A DNA stretch of 22,500 nt from positions 1-22,500 of the forward strand of contig JAHBMJ010005781.1 in the NCBI GenBank assembly GCA_018398765.1, written 5' to 3'. The notes beneath the pieces were generated by a model, which was not told the origin of the DNA, did not search any database, and worked only from the letters and a program-made list of their open reading frames with translations. How positions within the stretch are numbered: the first letter of the stretch is position 1; each line of letters starts with the position of its first letter. Positions 1 through 10,693 of the stretch are shown in pieces. The position numbers were made by a program, and so were the translations under genes. This DNA is from Chromera velia (Eukaryota; Sar; Chromeraceae).

Positions 1-187
1 TCCTTCTTGGGGGAGTGGGGGAGCAAATCCAGTCGCCAGACCTGGTTAGGTAGGGTCAAAACTAAATAGTTTCAGGGGTGATTATCTACTTTTCGATCGC
101 ATTTATTGCATCATACATAGATATGCCAATTATGCAGCTACTATTATGATTACTAAAATATAGCTATGATCTAACATTGATACAGCT

Positions 188-357
188 AGCTTCAATTCTT
201 TGTTTTATCTTTTGTTTTAAAAGAATCACGTTTTAAAGAATGTTTATTAAATTTAAAAGCTTATAAACAACGATTAAATACAATAGAACACCCTATGTTA
301 TTCCTATATTTCAAAGTCCGAAATGATGTTAAAGTCCGGTAGGTTTCATTATATCAT
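188..357. repeat. Direct repeat DR-A, copy 1
   Basis: This is the first copy of an imperfect AT-rich direct repeat whose second copy is at 934-1096. The two share their order of short motifs throughout (AGCTTCAATT, TTTTAAAGAATGT, TATAAACAACG). They are identical over a 42-bp core, 303-344 versus 1042-1083, which contains AAAGTCCGAAATGATG. The more divergent 5' part has small indels. No ORF of note runs through either copy. It could be the remains of a non-autonomous mobile element or terminal repeats of a decayed one; no target duplication was identified. Confidence 0.8.
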
Positions 358-933
358 GTATTCGTTATAATGATGACTTCTTACACAAGCTTTCTTCATG
401 CGAGAAACGATGAGAAACGGTCGGATGAAAGGGAGTCCTTACGCCAGATGGTTGCATTGAAATCAACTCGGATTGATCATATAATGATTGTAACGTAAGC
501 TCCTCTCTCGGGCGCGTCTGCATCAGATCTATTTGTCCGTAATGTTATCCAATCGCCTTTGTTCTCGCTCCCGACCTGCCTCTTCGATGTCTACCACGCG
601 GTGCTGATAAGTGAATAACTTTTGCTCATTCTAGCGAAAACCAACCAACTATGCATGCGGCGCCCAGGAGCCTAGCGCTCTAACTAGGGTTAGACATCCT
701 CTAACTCACGAACTTAGTGACCAACTAACTATTTAAGTTTAAATTTAATTTACTAAGATAATTTGAATTCAGTTATTCTACTAAGCATTTATGTTGACAT
801 GACATTGTACTTAAACATTTATTTATGTGTAATCGAAATTATATAAAAAAAATTGTAAATACAATATTATGTATTATCATAATTGAATGCTAAAAGAACT
901 TAAAAATTGAAATCTCCTGACACTGACATGTTT

Positions 934-1096
934 AGCTTCAATTTTTTCTTTAATGTTAATTTTATCTTAAAAGAATCATATTTTAAAGAATGTCTATAAT
1001 ATTTAAAGGTATATAAACAACGTTAAAATACTATGGAACATCCTATATTTCAAAGTCCGAAATGATGTTAAAGTCCGGTAGGTCTCATTATGTCAT
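934..1096. repeat. Direct repeat DR-A, copy 2
   Basis: Second copy of the repeat at 188-357, in the same orientation and about 745 bp downstream. The 42-bp core 1042-1083 matches copy 1 exactly, while the flanks have diverged by substitutions and short indels. The spacer between the copies has no convincing coding frame. Confidence 0.8.
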
Positions 1097-1352
1097 TTGG
1101 CCGTCTCATCAAGCACAAACATATTTTTGCGTATGTTAGTAGCTGCATAAAGGGAGGGAGGGAAGGGACCGGACACATTGCAGACTGCCCCGCTGGTTTC
1201 TTTCTATCTTGTCTTTTCTTTCTGTCTCGTTTCATCCCCTTACTGCTCCTTTCGACATATGCACTGGCATGAACTTTCAATTCTGGACAAAAGACACTCC
1301 AGTCACACTCAGTTGCTACTACTTCGCATGCTCTCGGCCAGCCTCGATTTGA

Positions 1353-1500
1353 TTCGCCCCCCTACCCCGAAGCAACCCCCCTCTCCCCCTCTTCCCCCCC
1401 CTTTTCTCCTCCCTTTCCCTTCCCCTTTGTCCTCCCTTTTCACTCCCTCTTCCCTCTTCCCCCTCCTTCTTCCACGACCCCCTCTTGCCCTTCCCGGTTA
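1353..1500. repeat. Polypyrimidine (C/T) tract
   Basis: A run of about 140 bp that is almost all C and T on the plus strand, hence polypurine on the minus strand. The plus-strand reading frames across it are simple Pro/Leu/Ser shadows and are not believable proteins. Mirror-like C/T tracts of this length can adopt triplex structures, and this base composition also matches the pyrimidine-rich intron ends elsewhere in the window. Confidence 0.75.
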
Positions 1501-1867
1501 GTTAAAAATGTGCCGGTGCCGGTGAGAGATGAGGCGGCAGCTGCCGTGTGCCCTACTCTGTCTCTCGGTAGGTCTGCCGCGACCCTTCTGCCTCTCTTGC
1601 CGTCAAGGGCAGGCTCGATGTCATTTTGTACCCCTTCCTTACTTCTTCCTCCTTCCTACTCCAGGCTCGCCGCGTCGGGGTCCCAGAGCAGAAGGCCTTC
1701 CCCGGCTGGCACACCGGCCGTCACTGCGCTGGTCCGTATGGTACGCCGCCACCTGTCCTTTCTGTCTGTTGAATATGCATGCCAAGTCTTACGCACCTGA
1801 TCGAACGGCCACTCATCAAACGATCCACACGATAGCCGGACAGCCAGAAGCGACAAGCTCTCTCTCT

Positions 1868-2038
1868 GAAGAAAATGGTAGCATCGCAGATATATGGAGA
1901 AACGAAGGGCGTCTTCTTGTATTTAGACGCTGCCGGAGGACCAGTCCAGGCAGACCCAGACACGCTGGAGGTGTTTACAAGCCATGAAGGTGGTCGGCCT
2001 CTCGCAGACAAGCAAGCAACCAACAGCAAAGACAAGTG
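1868..2038 (+). CDS. Possible short coding segment, unknown product
   Basis: The open frame starting at the ATG at 1868 runs about 54 codons to a TGA. Its composition is balanced and protein-like (for example VFLYLDAAGGPVQADPDTLE), unlike the low-complexity frames upstream. The final codons read GACAAGTGA, so a splice donor of the form AA/GTGAAG could remove the stop. About 120 bp downstream a second frame (2159-2437) continues for 92 codons with a single TAG. No family was recognised. It may be an exon, a decayed mobile-element ORF or chance; the start is chosen only because it is the first ATG. The start coordinate may be off by a few bases. Confidence 0.22.
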
Positions 2039-2158
2039 AAGGTGATCAGCTGACACCCATCTGGAAGACGGAGACAGTTACAGAATCAAAAGGCATAAGG
2101 CAAGCACTCTACTGGCCGTTTGAATTGCGATCTGCTTGTAGGCGGTGGTCTCAATGAA

Positions 2159-2437
2159 GTCAAGCTCCTTGAAAGTCCAAGCAACACCAAGCAACGTTTC
2201 CACCATCGGCTTTGGCGACCTCTAACGTCTTCGGGCTCTCCATCTAAGGACAAAGGCAAAGTCTAGGATCAGACTCAAAAGAGATCTCCGAAAGAGGATT
2301 CCAGGCAGCTTGGGACGCAAGGGGATGCTGAATTCCCCTACTCACGGTCTTTGCCTGACCGTGCCCGTATCGTTGCAATCGGATTTCAACTGTTACGCAA
2401 AGAGACAGATCTGATCTCCATCACAGAAGGTACATGA
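2159..2437 (+). pseudogene. Decayed open frame, unknown origin
   Basis: A plus-strand frame of 92 codons to a TGA, interrupted once by a TAG near 2263. The second half reads as plausible protein (for example FPYSRSLPDRARIVAIGF). It lies close downstream of the short open frame at about 1868-2038 and could belong to the same broken gene or element. No domain was recognised, and chance openness in moderately GC-rich DNA is a real alternative. Confidence 0.18.
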
Positions 2438-2439
2438 GA

Positions 2440-4014
2440 GTTGACACTCATCGAGCTGAGCGTTCACCACAATGCTTTGTCCCTCCTGTCCAGCCGCTTT
2501 GTGGCGTCCAGACAGAAGGTAAAGCAAGGACAAGAACCTAGAGAAGATTAAGAGAAGGAACGTGAGCAACACTAACTCAGGCAACAGTTTACTGAAGGTT
2601 TAGCTCTAGAGCAATCTGCTATTCCAATCAGCTGGGTCCATTCTATCATGTACGGTTTCTACTTATGCTTCTCTCTGTTTCAGACTCTCAGACTCCCGAT
2701 CTATACCAAACAGACATCAGACTCAAACGATGATATCCATTGCTCGAGTGACATGTTGCATGCTTGAATACGAATGTCAGACTCGATCGATTTCAACAAC
2801 TTTAATCGACGCGCGCGATACGTATGAAACAAAGCGCGGCGGCAGAGCCTGGCGTTGGCACGCGGGCTCATTCAGATATAGCGTATGCGAGGGTCCAGAG
2901 GGCGGCGCCACAGGGTAGGACTCCACAGGATTCCTTTCTCTACTGTAGAGTGACTTTTAAAGATCTGGAGAGTACGATTCCACTCAACTTCAAACTCTGT
3001 TTTGGATTTAAAGATATGTGGACGTCGGTGTTCGGGTGGAGTAGGATCCGGACGTAGGCACCATTGGTAGTGAGAGATCACGGGAGGGAAGAAGACCTCC
3101 CTCGAGACTGAATGTCTTTCCACTTTATGCGTAAGACTGGCCGAGGTCATGAATCCCTGAACAAAGTAGTGGAGGCGGGCCAAATAATGGGTAGAGAGTG
3201 TCGAATGAGAATTGCAAACTGTTTGACAGATGGAGTTCAAGAGCCTCTCACAGAGGTTCGGTTCTGTTCCACTATACGGCATGGAAGCCAATGGAAGCAC
3301 ATCTTGCCAGACGTCATATCGGTAGGCGGATTCGGTTGTTCTTTCTCTCCTTCATGAGTGTGTGGCACACTTTTGGCAGACAGAGAAGGAGTCAGGAGCT
3401 TCTCTGTACTCTTGAATACACCCCAGGTAGGCATAGTGCCGAAGGTGGCAGCCTGCAGCACTTTGATAGTCTTCTGCAGAGAGACCTGCACTACAACTAG
3501 GCATCTCATAGAAGACAAGGGGGGAGAGTCTGAAGACTCTTACAGTGATCCCCGAATCGGATTCCTGAAAGAAGAGGTCAAATCCAGTGACTCTTTCGGG
3601 GGGGTATTCAGTTGTCCAGTGCATCCAGGAGGTCGTATCTCCTTCTCTGGTATTGTAGGGGACTATAACGGACCAGCGGGATATGGGGGTCTCTTTTCGA
3701 ACTAGTTCTTGAAGAATGAGCAGACAAGGTCTAGAGAAAGGGGACTCAGGAGGGGTAGCTGGTTCACTGAGTTCTTCATAGACTTCATCTCTGCGTAGAT
3801 TGAGAAGTTTGAACCTTCACAGTCTCAGGCAGATATTTATGTCTATGGGAGTGAGAGGCCGAAAGTGTTGTTGTTGTGTCTGTGTATTCTTGATCTCTAC
3901 TTATTCTCGATGATAGTTGGTAAGGATCTTATTCAGTACTGGAATGTTCACTTTAAAATCTTGAGCCTCAGAGTCTTCCCAGTTCCCTACCCCCAGTCTC
4001 TTATTTTCCAACAC
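2440..4014. other. Mixed region with overlapping short ORFs, no convincing gene
   Basis: Many 60-140-codon frames overlap here on both strands. The longest are 3358-3705 on plus, which uses no ATG, and 2872-3300 and 3352-3624 on minus. None has a recognisable domain, and the two strands compete for the same DNA. Some fragments look protein-like on either strand, so this may be a decayed mobile element or unrecognised exons. Nothing better can be supported. Confidence 0.5.
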
Positions 4015-4860
4015 TCAGTTCAGTGCGAGGAACCCTGACTGTGCGGGGTCCTGTTGGCTCCTAGGTGTCCCTTCAATTTTTCTGCGTCCTGCACTTGTTT
4101 TTGCAGGGTTCTCCTCTGACCTAGCCTCAGACTCGAAGCTGAAGAGAATAGATGGGATGTGGGAGGTACTGTTGAGGGCTCTAGTGGAAGGAGCTCGACT
4201 GAGAAACCTGGTGATATACCTGGGCATCGGGCCATAAAACGCGATGTTGCGCTGCCATTCCCCCTCTATCCGTTTAAGTTCGGCTCTAACATATTCCTCC
4301 TCATCCCTACTGTCTGTGAGTCCTGCTTTTGTAGCGGAAGGCACGACGGAAGGGGGGGAAGAGGGGAGCTCTGACTCGCACTTATAGTTGGAAGAAGCAT
4401 TTAATTCAAAGGAAGGAGGAGACGGTAGATCGTTTTGAATCCTCAACCTCTGTTTTCTTCTCTCATACAAAAATCCCCAGTAAGGAGGAGGGGGTGGGTT
4501 GGAAGCAATGGGAAAAGGAGGGATGACAGGTCCAGTGGGGCGGCACCATGGGGGAGGGGAATCTCCGTCATGAAGAAACGTGGGGGGGGAAATGGAGTTC
4601 GAATTGGGATCAGAGTCACTGACAGAGTGTTGAGCTGGGGGGACATAGGAAGATGGATCGGTTTCGTCAGGTCCACGTTCTTCTGAAACACCTGCAGATG
4701 CAGATGGTGTAAGGGGCGGGAAACCTGTAAAAGCTCCGCTTAAAGGCAGTAGGGCAGAGGAACTGTCAACGTGCGCACCCGAACTCGGACTTGAGTTCAC
4801 CGTCGCCTTGAGTTCACCGTCAGCTAACCCCATCAGACTGCCCTCATCATCCTTCACGTC
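4015..4860 (-). CDS. Probable 3' terminal exon, Ser/Pro-rich protein of unknown function
   Basis: This minus-strand frame is open for 281 codons. It begins just after a good acceptor (pyrimidine tract then AAGCCAG) at 4861 and ends in TGA or an equivalent stop at 4015-4017. There is no ATG at its head: the first in-frame candidate start is a GTG, which supports reading it as an exon. The first two-thirds is disordered (Ser, Pro, Asp, Glu, with short proline runs near residues 120-125). The last third is more structured, with a charged helix around EEEYVRAELKRIEGEW followed by YGPMPRYITRFL, then a basic tail. No family was recognised. It probably belongs with the coding-like minus-strand segments between 4898 and 5801. 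Confidence 0.45.
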   Translation of the reverse strand, partial: DVKDDEGSLMGLADGELKATVNSSPSSGAHVDSSSALLPLSGAFTGFPPLTPSASAGVSEERGPDETDPSSYVPPAQHSVSDSDPNSNSISPPTFLHDGDSPPPWCRPTGPVIPPFPIASNPPPPPYWGFLYERRKQRLRIQNDLPSPPSFELNASSNYKCESELPSSPPSVVPSATKAGLTDSRDEEEYVRAELKRIEGEWQRNIAFYGPMPRYITRFLSRAPSTRALNSTSHIPSILFSFESEARSEENPAKTSAGRRKIEGTPRSQQDPAQSGFLALN

Positions 4861-4883
4861 CTGGCTTGGAGAGGCGAGAGGAC

Positions 4884-5029
4884 CTAGGAGAGGACACTCA
4901 AGAAAGAGTATGAGGACTCGACTTCTTCCTGTTCAGATTCGGAAGCAGCCTCTGAATACTCTTTTCTAGCAGACTCTCCGGAGAAACGGTGAGTCGATCG
5001 GCCAAGAAGTTTTTCAACTCGTCCAGGAT
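4884..5029 (-). CDS. Possible internal exon (minus-strand gene), unknown function
   Basis: Two overlapping minus-strand frames are protein-like here. One (4898-5029) gives an amphipathic helical stretch containing DELKNFLADRLTVSPESLLE. The other, ending at the TAG 4884-4886, gives a Ser/Glu-rich acidic stretch containing EYSEAASESEQEEVES. At most one frame is translated at each point, so a splice or frameshift must select. The segment lies just upstream of the terminal exon at 4015-4860 on the same strand. Exact boundaries could not be resolved; no AG acceptor with a good tract lies immediately upstream except GACGAG. Confidence 0.3.
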
Positions 5030-5095
5030 TCAGAGGGGGGAGGGGGGGAGAGAGATGTCGTTAGACAGGAAGGACAGAGGGGGCTCAGAATGCAC

Positions 5096-5287
5096 TTATC
5101 TCTGGTTGTCAAAATTTGTGGGCCTTGGAGGAAGAGGTTCAGAATCTGTGTACCTCCCGCAACCGATGATAACTTCGGGGAAGCCGTTCAGAGGGTGAGG
5201 GGGGACTGCCTCAGCCCATGCGGAAAAGCGAACAGGAAGAGATCTTGTTCGTCTCATGGGAACTCCCGGAGGGTTCTCCACTGGCTA
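5096..5287 (-). CDS. Possible internal exon (minus-strand gene), unknown function
   Basis: Minus-strand frame of 64 codons with no usable ATG at its head. It is preceded by an AGCCAG acceptor-like sequence and ends at a TAA. The translation is protein-like (for example NGFPEVIIGCGRYTDSE followed by a Pro-rich end). It is in line with the other minus-strand segments at 4015-5801 and is most simply an exon of the same gene. A plus-strand frame covers the same DNA but is less convincing. Confidence 0.3.
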
Positions 5288-5307
5288 GTTTTATCGGAAA
5301 AAGGAGA

Positions 5308-5801
5308 TCAGAGATTCTCTGAGGCTGCTCTTCTTCTCACAGGTATTGCACTTGCAGTGCTGCCTACTTTGGATGCTACAGACTCTTCGCAGTCTGATGG
5401 GCTCAGACAGCTTGGAGGTAGTGCTCCATGTTCAGGGATGGTCTCAATCAGGGGCAGGGGGCATTCGAACCCATTGGATTTTCAAATTGAGGAAGTCTAG
5501 AGGGAAGGACGGGTGTTCCCCTTTCTGGAAGAAGAGGAGGACGCGGGCTACCTCCTCTGTTGGAACGGCTGCCTCCTCGTCTCGCTGAGCCAGAGCAACG
5601 ACCTCGGCCTCTGCCTCTCTCTGTTTGCGAGCTCCCATTTCCACTGCCAGTATCCTGCATTGCAAACGAGACAGGGGTATCTCGGTCGGGTTGGGGCGCA
5701 CTCAACGAAGGTGCTTGTGTATGATTGCATGAAGGGTTTGAGGACTGCCGTGCAGAGGTCCGTTTCTTCCTCTCTCTCTTGGCACTTTTGATGGGTTTTG
5801 A
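5308..5801 (-). CDS. Coding-like segment, RG-rich disordered protein, frame break inside
   Basis: From 5801 down to 5448 one minus frame is open for 117 codons. It encodes a basic cluster (KPIKSAKRERKKRTSARQ, like a nuclear localisation signal), then a Ser/Gln stretch and an Arg/Gly run (TERGRGRGRCSGSARRGG). It ends in a TGA at 5448-5450. A second frame, open from 5481 to 5308, continues with similar composition (for example CLSPSDCEESVASKVGSTAS). The switch happens within about 30 bp with no room for an ordinary intron, so it may be a frameshift, assembly error or pseudogene break. RG-rich tracts of this type are known in RNA-binding proteins, but the function here is unknown. No start codon was found; a further 5' exon is expected. 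Confidence 0.38.
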
Positions 5802-6732
5802 TTAAAAACATGCACTTTCATCTGACTGGCTGCACGAAAGGTGCATCTGCTTCCCATTTGTACCGGCCTGTCATTTCTACTGCCGCCACTTTTTGAAAGC
5901 CGGCAAAACAAGAGAAAAGGAGACTGAAAGCATTCGATGGTCATTGCTTCATAGACAAAAAAGGCAAGACATCTCTGAAACTGCCTCTTCCATTCTGCAG
6001 GGGCACTGCGACTTTCAAGCATATGCACAGCAGCAAAGCTACATGCAGGGGAGAAAAGGAGATGCAAAGTCATAAACACACAAAAAGTTTGGCATGCAGT
6101 CAAAAAGAGAATTAGGTATGCTCCGTCACGTTGAGCAAGAATCGGGAGAGACTGCATTGCTGACTGTCCATTGACTCACCCGAAATCGGACTCGGCTGCG
6201 GGCCTGAGGACATGATCTGAGAAAGATGGAGGGAGCTGCTTGCTTAATGCTTGGGGGTCGTGGAGTGAATGGAACAGATAGAAGAGAGTCAAGCGGAGCG
6301 GAAGGGCAGTTTCCTGATCAGGGTGCAGACAGGTAGACGAAGCGCCTGCTGCTTTGCGGAAGAACTGTCAAGCAGAGGAATCACGCGAAAAAGTCAGAAA
6401 AGGAATCTACATGATCGGTGGAAGAATTGTTTGTACATGCAACGTACATTGAAGCAACTCACAGTGCAACACGAGAGAGACGCGTATCGTTTGAGTCAAT
6501 GGAGCGACGGTCGTGACACTGCTACAGGCCTACAGCTTATGGATGGTTGGCTGGAGGATTGAATGCATGTTTCCTCGCGGCAGAATGCCTTGTTTTTAAC
6601 ATGTATATATTGGGGTCAGAACTGGAGACAACAACTGTTGTAACAGTGTTGTTTGATCTCTTCGGGCGTAGCATGGCGTAGCCGCGCCGGCTTTGGCAAA
6701 AAAACTGCGTGCCTCTCTGATGCGCGCAAAAG
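5802..6732. other. Region between the minus-strand gene and the tRNA, weak ORFs only
   Basis: A plus-strand frame at 6269-6562 (97 codons, starts with ATG, fairly charged) and a minus-strand frame at 5702-6157 are the longest here. Neither has a recognisable domain or supporting splice context. The 5' exon of the minus-strand gene at 4015-5801 should lie within this stretch if that gene is intact, but it was not identified. Confidence 0.4.
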
Positions 6733-6806
6733 TACAGCCACTGAGGTTCGAACTCAGGACCTTGTGCGTGTGAAGCACACGTCATAACCAACTAGACCAT
6801 GGCTGC
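6733..6806 (-). tRNA. tRNA-Val (anticodon CAC)
   Basis: A 74-nt cloverleaf folds completely on the minus strand. The acceptor stem is GCAGCCA with TGGCTGT, 7 bp with a G1-U72 wobble, followed by discriminator A. U8 is present. The D arm has a GTC/GAC stem and a loop with GG. The anticodon stem TGTGC/GCACA encloses the loop TTCACAC, so the anticodon is CAC (valine). The variable loop is 5 nt and the T arm is CTGAG-TTCGAAC-CTCAG. CCA is not encoded and there is no intron, as expected for a nuclear gene. A T4 run (minus strand, plus 6728-6731) follows the 3' end directly and fits a Pol III terminator. The A and B boxes are internal. Confidence 0.95.
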
Positions 6807-7191
6807 TCTCATCATCGCGCAAGGCCTTCCAGCAACACCGGGTTCATATGGCGGAGACGGCCTTTCGGTTAAATTTTTGTTTCATGCACTATGCCTCACT
6901 GCTGTGAGAAGATGCCCAAAGAGCATATATCTCAGCGAGAGCAGAGATCTCGACGACCCGATATTCAGGAAGAAGCCCAGTCGATGAGCATCGGACGGAG
7001 TGTAGCCTTCCCATCATGACTGGCAGGCGGTGAGTTTGTTATACGGTTGGTGTGACTGACAGTGTAGACGGAGACGGGGAACGCTAACTCAAGTGGCTCT
7101 GTATAGAAAGATGGCAGGTATGTAAAGACTTGGTTCAGTTGCATCGGCAGATCCTTCGTTAGAGGCAGCCTTGGCAGGTTGGTGTTTCCGG
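6807..7191. other. Spacer between the divergent tRNA-Val and EF-hand genes
   Basis: The tRNA is transcribed leftwards and the EF-hand gene rightwards, so this 385-bp spacer should contain the protein gene's promoter and 5' UTR. No TATA box or other core element was recognised. A plus-strand frame starting at 6799 overlaps the tRNA and is judged a shadow. Confidence 0.5.
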
Positions 7192-10100
7192 ATGAGGATT
7201 ATTGCCAGGTTTTGCCTCCTCCAGGCAGCCCTTCTGTCCGTCTCGGCAGTGAGTGAGGGCGTCCTGCAGGGAGACTGGGGGAACTCCGACCCCTTGCCCG
7301 GCGTGTCCATTGTGCAGGTCCGTTTGTCTGCCAGACGGTCTACACTGCACAGAACTCGCCACCATTTTTTGTTCTCTTGCTCTAGCCGCATGTCTGCCTT
7401 TGAATGTGCCCCTCAAAATTCAATCGTCACGGGATACGTCATTTTTTATCTCAAAGTATCTCTCACGCTATCTCACGCCACAACATATCTCTTCATTTCA
7501 TCCGGCCGCCTTTCGAAAGACCTCTCTTCCTGTTACTCATTTTCTTCTCTCCTCTCTCCCCGCATGCAGCCCCATTTCTCAAGCAGAGGTGTTCAGTGGG
7601 ACCCCGCCCCTCGAGAAGGAATCATCCAGGGATCCACCCGGGCTCTCAGGAGACGTTCTCGAGCTGCACAGACGCACACGCACACACGTAAAGTGCTGGA
7701 TGGGACGTTTGATCCAGGAAAGTGCCGGGAGGCGCTGGAGAAAGTTCAGGAGGAGACGGCATCGGACGACCAGGCAAGACACGAAGCCTACTCTGTATGT
7801 GATTCGGTTGTTAAACCCTCGGGCTACACCTTCTGTTCTTTCTTTGCTGGTCAGTCGTTATGGGCAGATCAATTTAGAGAGGTGGTTTTCGTTTGATGAT
7901 CTTCATATGGACTCTATGAATGACAGATGGACCTCATATGGATTCTGTGTATGACAATGGTCCATGAAGTTTGCTCAGGTGAAGTACTGATAGACGGGAG
8001 GCCAATTTTTCGTGTTTGATGGATTTGTAGAATTCCAGAGCTTCTGTTCATACACATTACGTCTCTCTGTTCTTTTGGTGTGTTTCGCTTTGTCTCTCGG
8101 ACTTCTGCTGTCTGACCGCCGCAGAGACCGTTGCTTCCTTTGCCAATGGAGAGACGCCGCCCGATGTCACGAATGACGTCGGCGGGGTGTGCGGGTTTGT
8201 CGGAGACGTCTTCCACTGCGAAGAGTTGAGCAGAAAGGCGTTTCAAGAGCGGTGGATTTCAGACACTCTGCGCGGGCGGTGCAGTATAGAGGGAGGGAGT
8301 CAGGTACGCCCGCGCCTCCAGACGAATCATCTTTCTTAAGATGTAAAATGAGTCTCCGTTTTTCTTCCTCCAACGCTTCCGTTCTTCGTGCCCGGTTTTT
8401 ATTTCTTGGCTCAGAACAGCACTTTTCTGTTGAAGTCCCTATTTTGGCTTACTGTTGGCAGATCGATTCTTCAGCCTACAGACGGCATCTGAATGGTCTC
8501 TCTCGTAGCTGTCTTTCTGTGAGCTCACGCACATTCAATGGGATTTCCGTTCCGAGAAATATCCTCAATGATTCTGAGTGTTTTCTTGTTTTTTTTTTTT
8601 TGCAATTACAAACTCTCCTGCAGTCTCTCTGTGAGAGAATCTCAATGATCATGACAGAGGACGCCAACGCAGCCTCGGAGTCCCTCCTTAATCTCTGCGC
8701 GGAGTCTCTCGGGGGCACTGCGAGTGCCGCCTCAGCAGACCCGAAGACGACAAGCGCAAAGACAACGAACGAGGAGGAAAAGGAAAAGGAAGCTGGGGCC
8801 GAACACGGACCAGACGGTGAGAGCCCAGAGACGCCAGCACATGCAGACGGAAAGGTAGAAGCAGGAAGCAAAAAGCCAGCCGAACACCCAGTCGCCACCG
8901 CGCGACGTGCGCCTAAACCCACCACCACAACCACTACCACAACTACCACTACCACTACCACTACCACTACCACTACCACCACTACGACTTCAACATCCAC
9001 AATGACGGTGCCGGTCAGGCCACTGAAGGAATGTTTTCGTTTCTGCTTGCCCTCTTTTCTTTCGGTCGTGTCTCGCTGCCTGGCCACGCCCATCATTCAG
9101 TCAGAATCTCTTTTCTTTTCTTTCCTTGCGCCTTTCTGTTTCCTGGCTTGCGTGTAAAAGTCTGAGTCTGAGTGACTGTGTATGCATCTCTCTCTCTCTC
9201 TCTCTCCCCCTCTCTCTCTCTGTGCGTGCGCGCGCGCGCGTGTGTGTGTGTGTATGTATTCGTGTGTGTATTTGTGCGTGTCTGCTAACAGAGCGGGCCC
9301 ATTCTGACCGACCCTATTTTCAAGAAGGACGCGGCCGGGCACGGGGGGTTTGTGGGCAACGAAAATCCTCATGCCCACCCTGTCGAGGAGGGGGCCGAGG
9401 GAGCAGGAGGTGAACACGGAGAAGAGACCTCACATGCCCCCGAAAGGTTAATTGGACCTTTTGTCTGAGGGATGAATTTTCTTTCTTTCTTGTCGTCCCA
9501 CTTTCTCTCAGCGCCGTCCATAAAATTGTCCCTTTTTTTCCCTTTTATGCATATGCATGTCTCTTCTCTTTTGTCTTGTTTTCATATGGTGCGTGGGCAA
9601 TCGAGATGTGCGTGTGGTCCGACGAGGCAGACCTCCCTCTTCTCCTACGTCCTCCTTTCTTGACAGATCAATTTCTCCCAAGAGTGATCAACGGCTGATG
9701 GATGGATGATTACAACCCAGAGAGAAAGTCTCACTCACTTTGCGTGCGTCAGACTGTGTGTCCCCTCTTATTCCCATCCCTTCTGCTTTTCTTTTGAATC
9801 TCTCCTGTCGGTCCAATTCGGCAGCACTGGTGGAGAGCACGAGGGCGCACACGAGCCTGGAGCAGGAGGAGGAGGGCATGAGGGGGGAGAGGAGGTGCAC
9901 GGAGACGAGAAGACGCACGCCAAAGAGCATAAGGAGAAAGAGGAAGAGGGACAGAAGGATAAAGGCGGGGAGGACACGAAGAAGTCCGACGAGAGCAAAG
10001 ACGAGAAAGAGGATCACTCCATTGCAGAGAGCGGAGAGACTCCCGCAGGTCGTTTTTTTCTTCTCTTCTCTTCTCTTTTGTTTTGTTCTCCTCATGTTAT

Positions 10101-10577
10101 CCCAGTTCCTTTTCCTGTCATAAAGAAAGAAAGGTATGATACCCCATGCATCCAGAGAGGTAGCTCGACTTCTCTTTCTGTTTCTGTCTCTGTCTCTGTC
10201 TGTATTTCTCCTTTCTTCTTTTCTCCTGCTGCCTCCACAGCTTCTTCTGACCCTCCGTCGTGCTTGCTTCTGGTTTGCCTGCGTGTCTGCACACCCACCT
10301 CCAGAGTTGATGATCTTCTGAATAATTGTCTGTATGGGAATAGGGCTGCTCTTTCTTTCTTTCTTTCTCTCTCTCTCTTTCTGTCTCTGTGCGCGCGCGC
10401 ACGCGCGCGCGTGTGTGTGTGTGTGTGTGTGTGTCCCCTGGTGCTCCTGCTTGCAGGGGAAGTTGCCAAGCAGATCATGGGCGGCAGGTTTGCAGACGAC
10501 TCCCACGAAGCACACGCGACCATCGACTCAAACGACAATGGGTCCGTCACATACACTGACATACACGACTGAGTACG

Positions 10578-10613
<36 letters not shown>

Positions 10614-10653
10614 CGCACACACACTCATACACACACACTCATACACACACACT

Positions 10654-10693
<40 letters not shown>

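Larger units (their letters stand above)
1..1140. other. AT-rich intergenic block
   Basis: Gene-poor, AT-rich sequence apart from a less AT-rich island around 400-700. It contains the two DR-A repeats. No long ORF, RNA gene or clear terminal inverted repeat was recognised. Confidence 0.6.

Noticed and set aside
1178-1800. Plus-strand ORFs in the pyrimidine tract
   Set aside because: Pro/Leu/Ser low-complexity frames caused by C/T composition, with no domain or splice support.
6799-6987. Plus-strand ORF starting within the tRNA
   Set aside because: It overlaps the tRNA-Val gene on the opposite strand and shows no protein features beyond openness.
8476-9096. Minus-strand 206-codon ORF with a poly-Val run
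   Set aside because: It is the reverse shadow of the poly-Thr exon, which is supported by phase-matched splicing.
10457-10572. Exon 7 ending at the TGA at 10570-10572 as the gene's natural C-terminus
   Set aside because: Using the donor at 10542 instead rebuilds an ideal EF-hand loop with exon 8, and downstream exons continue in phase to a second loop.
10092-10652. Minus-strand ORFs of 94-186 codons over the TC/TG/CA tracts
   Set aside because: They are microsatellite translations (Cys/Val, Thr/His, Arg/Glu runs) opposite confirmed exons.
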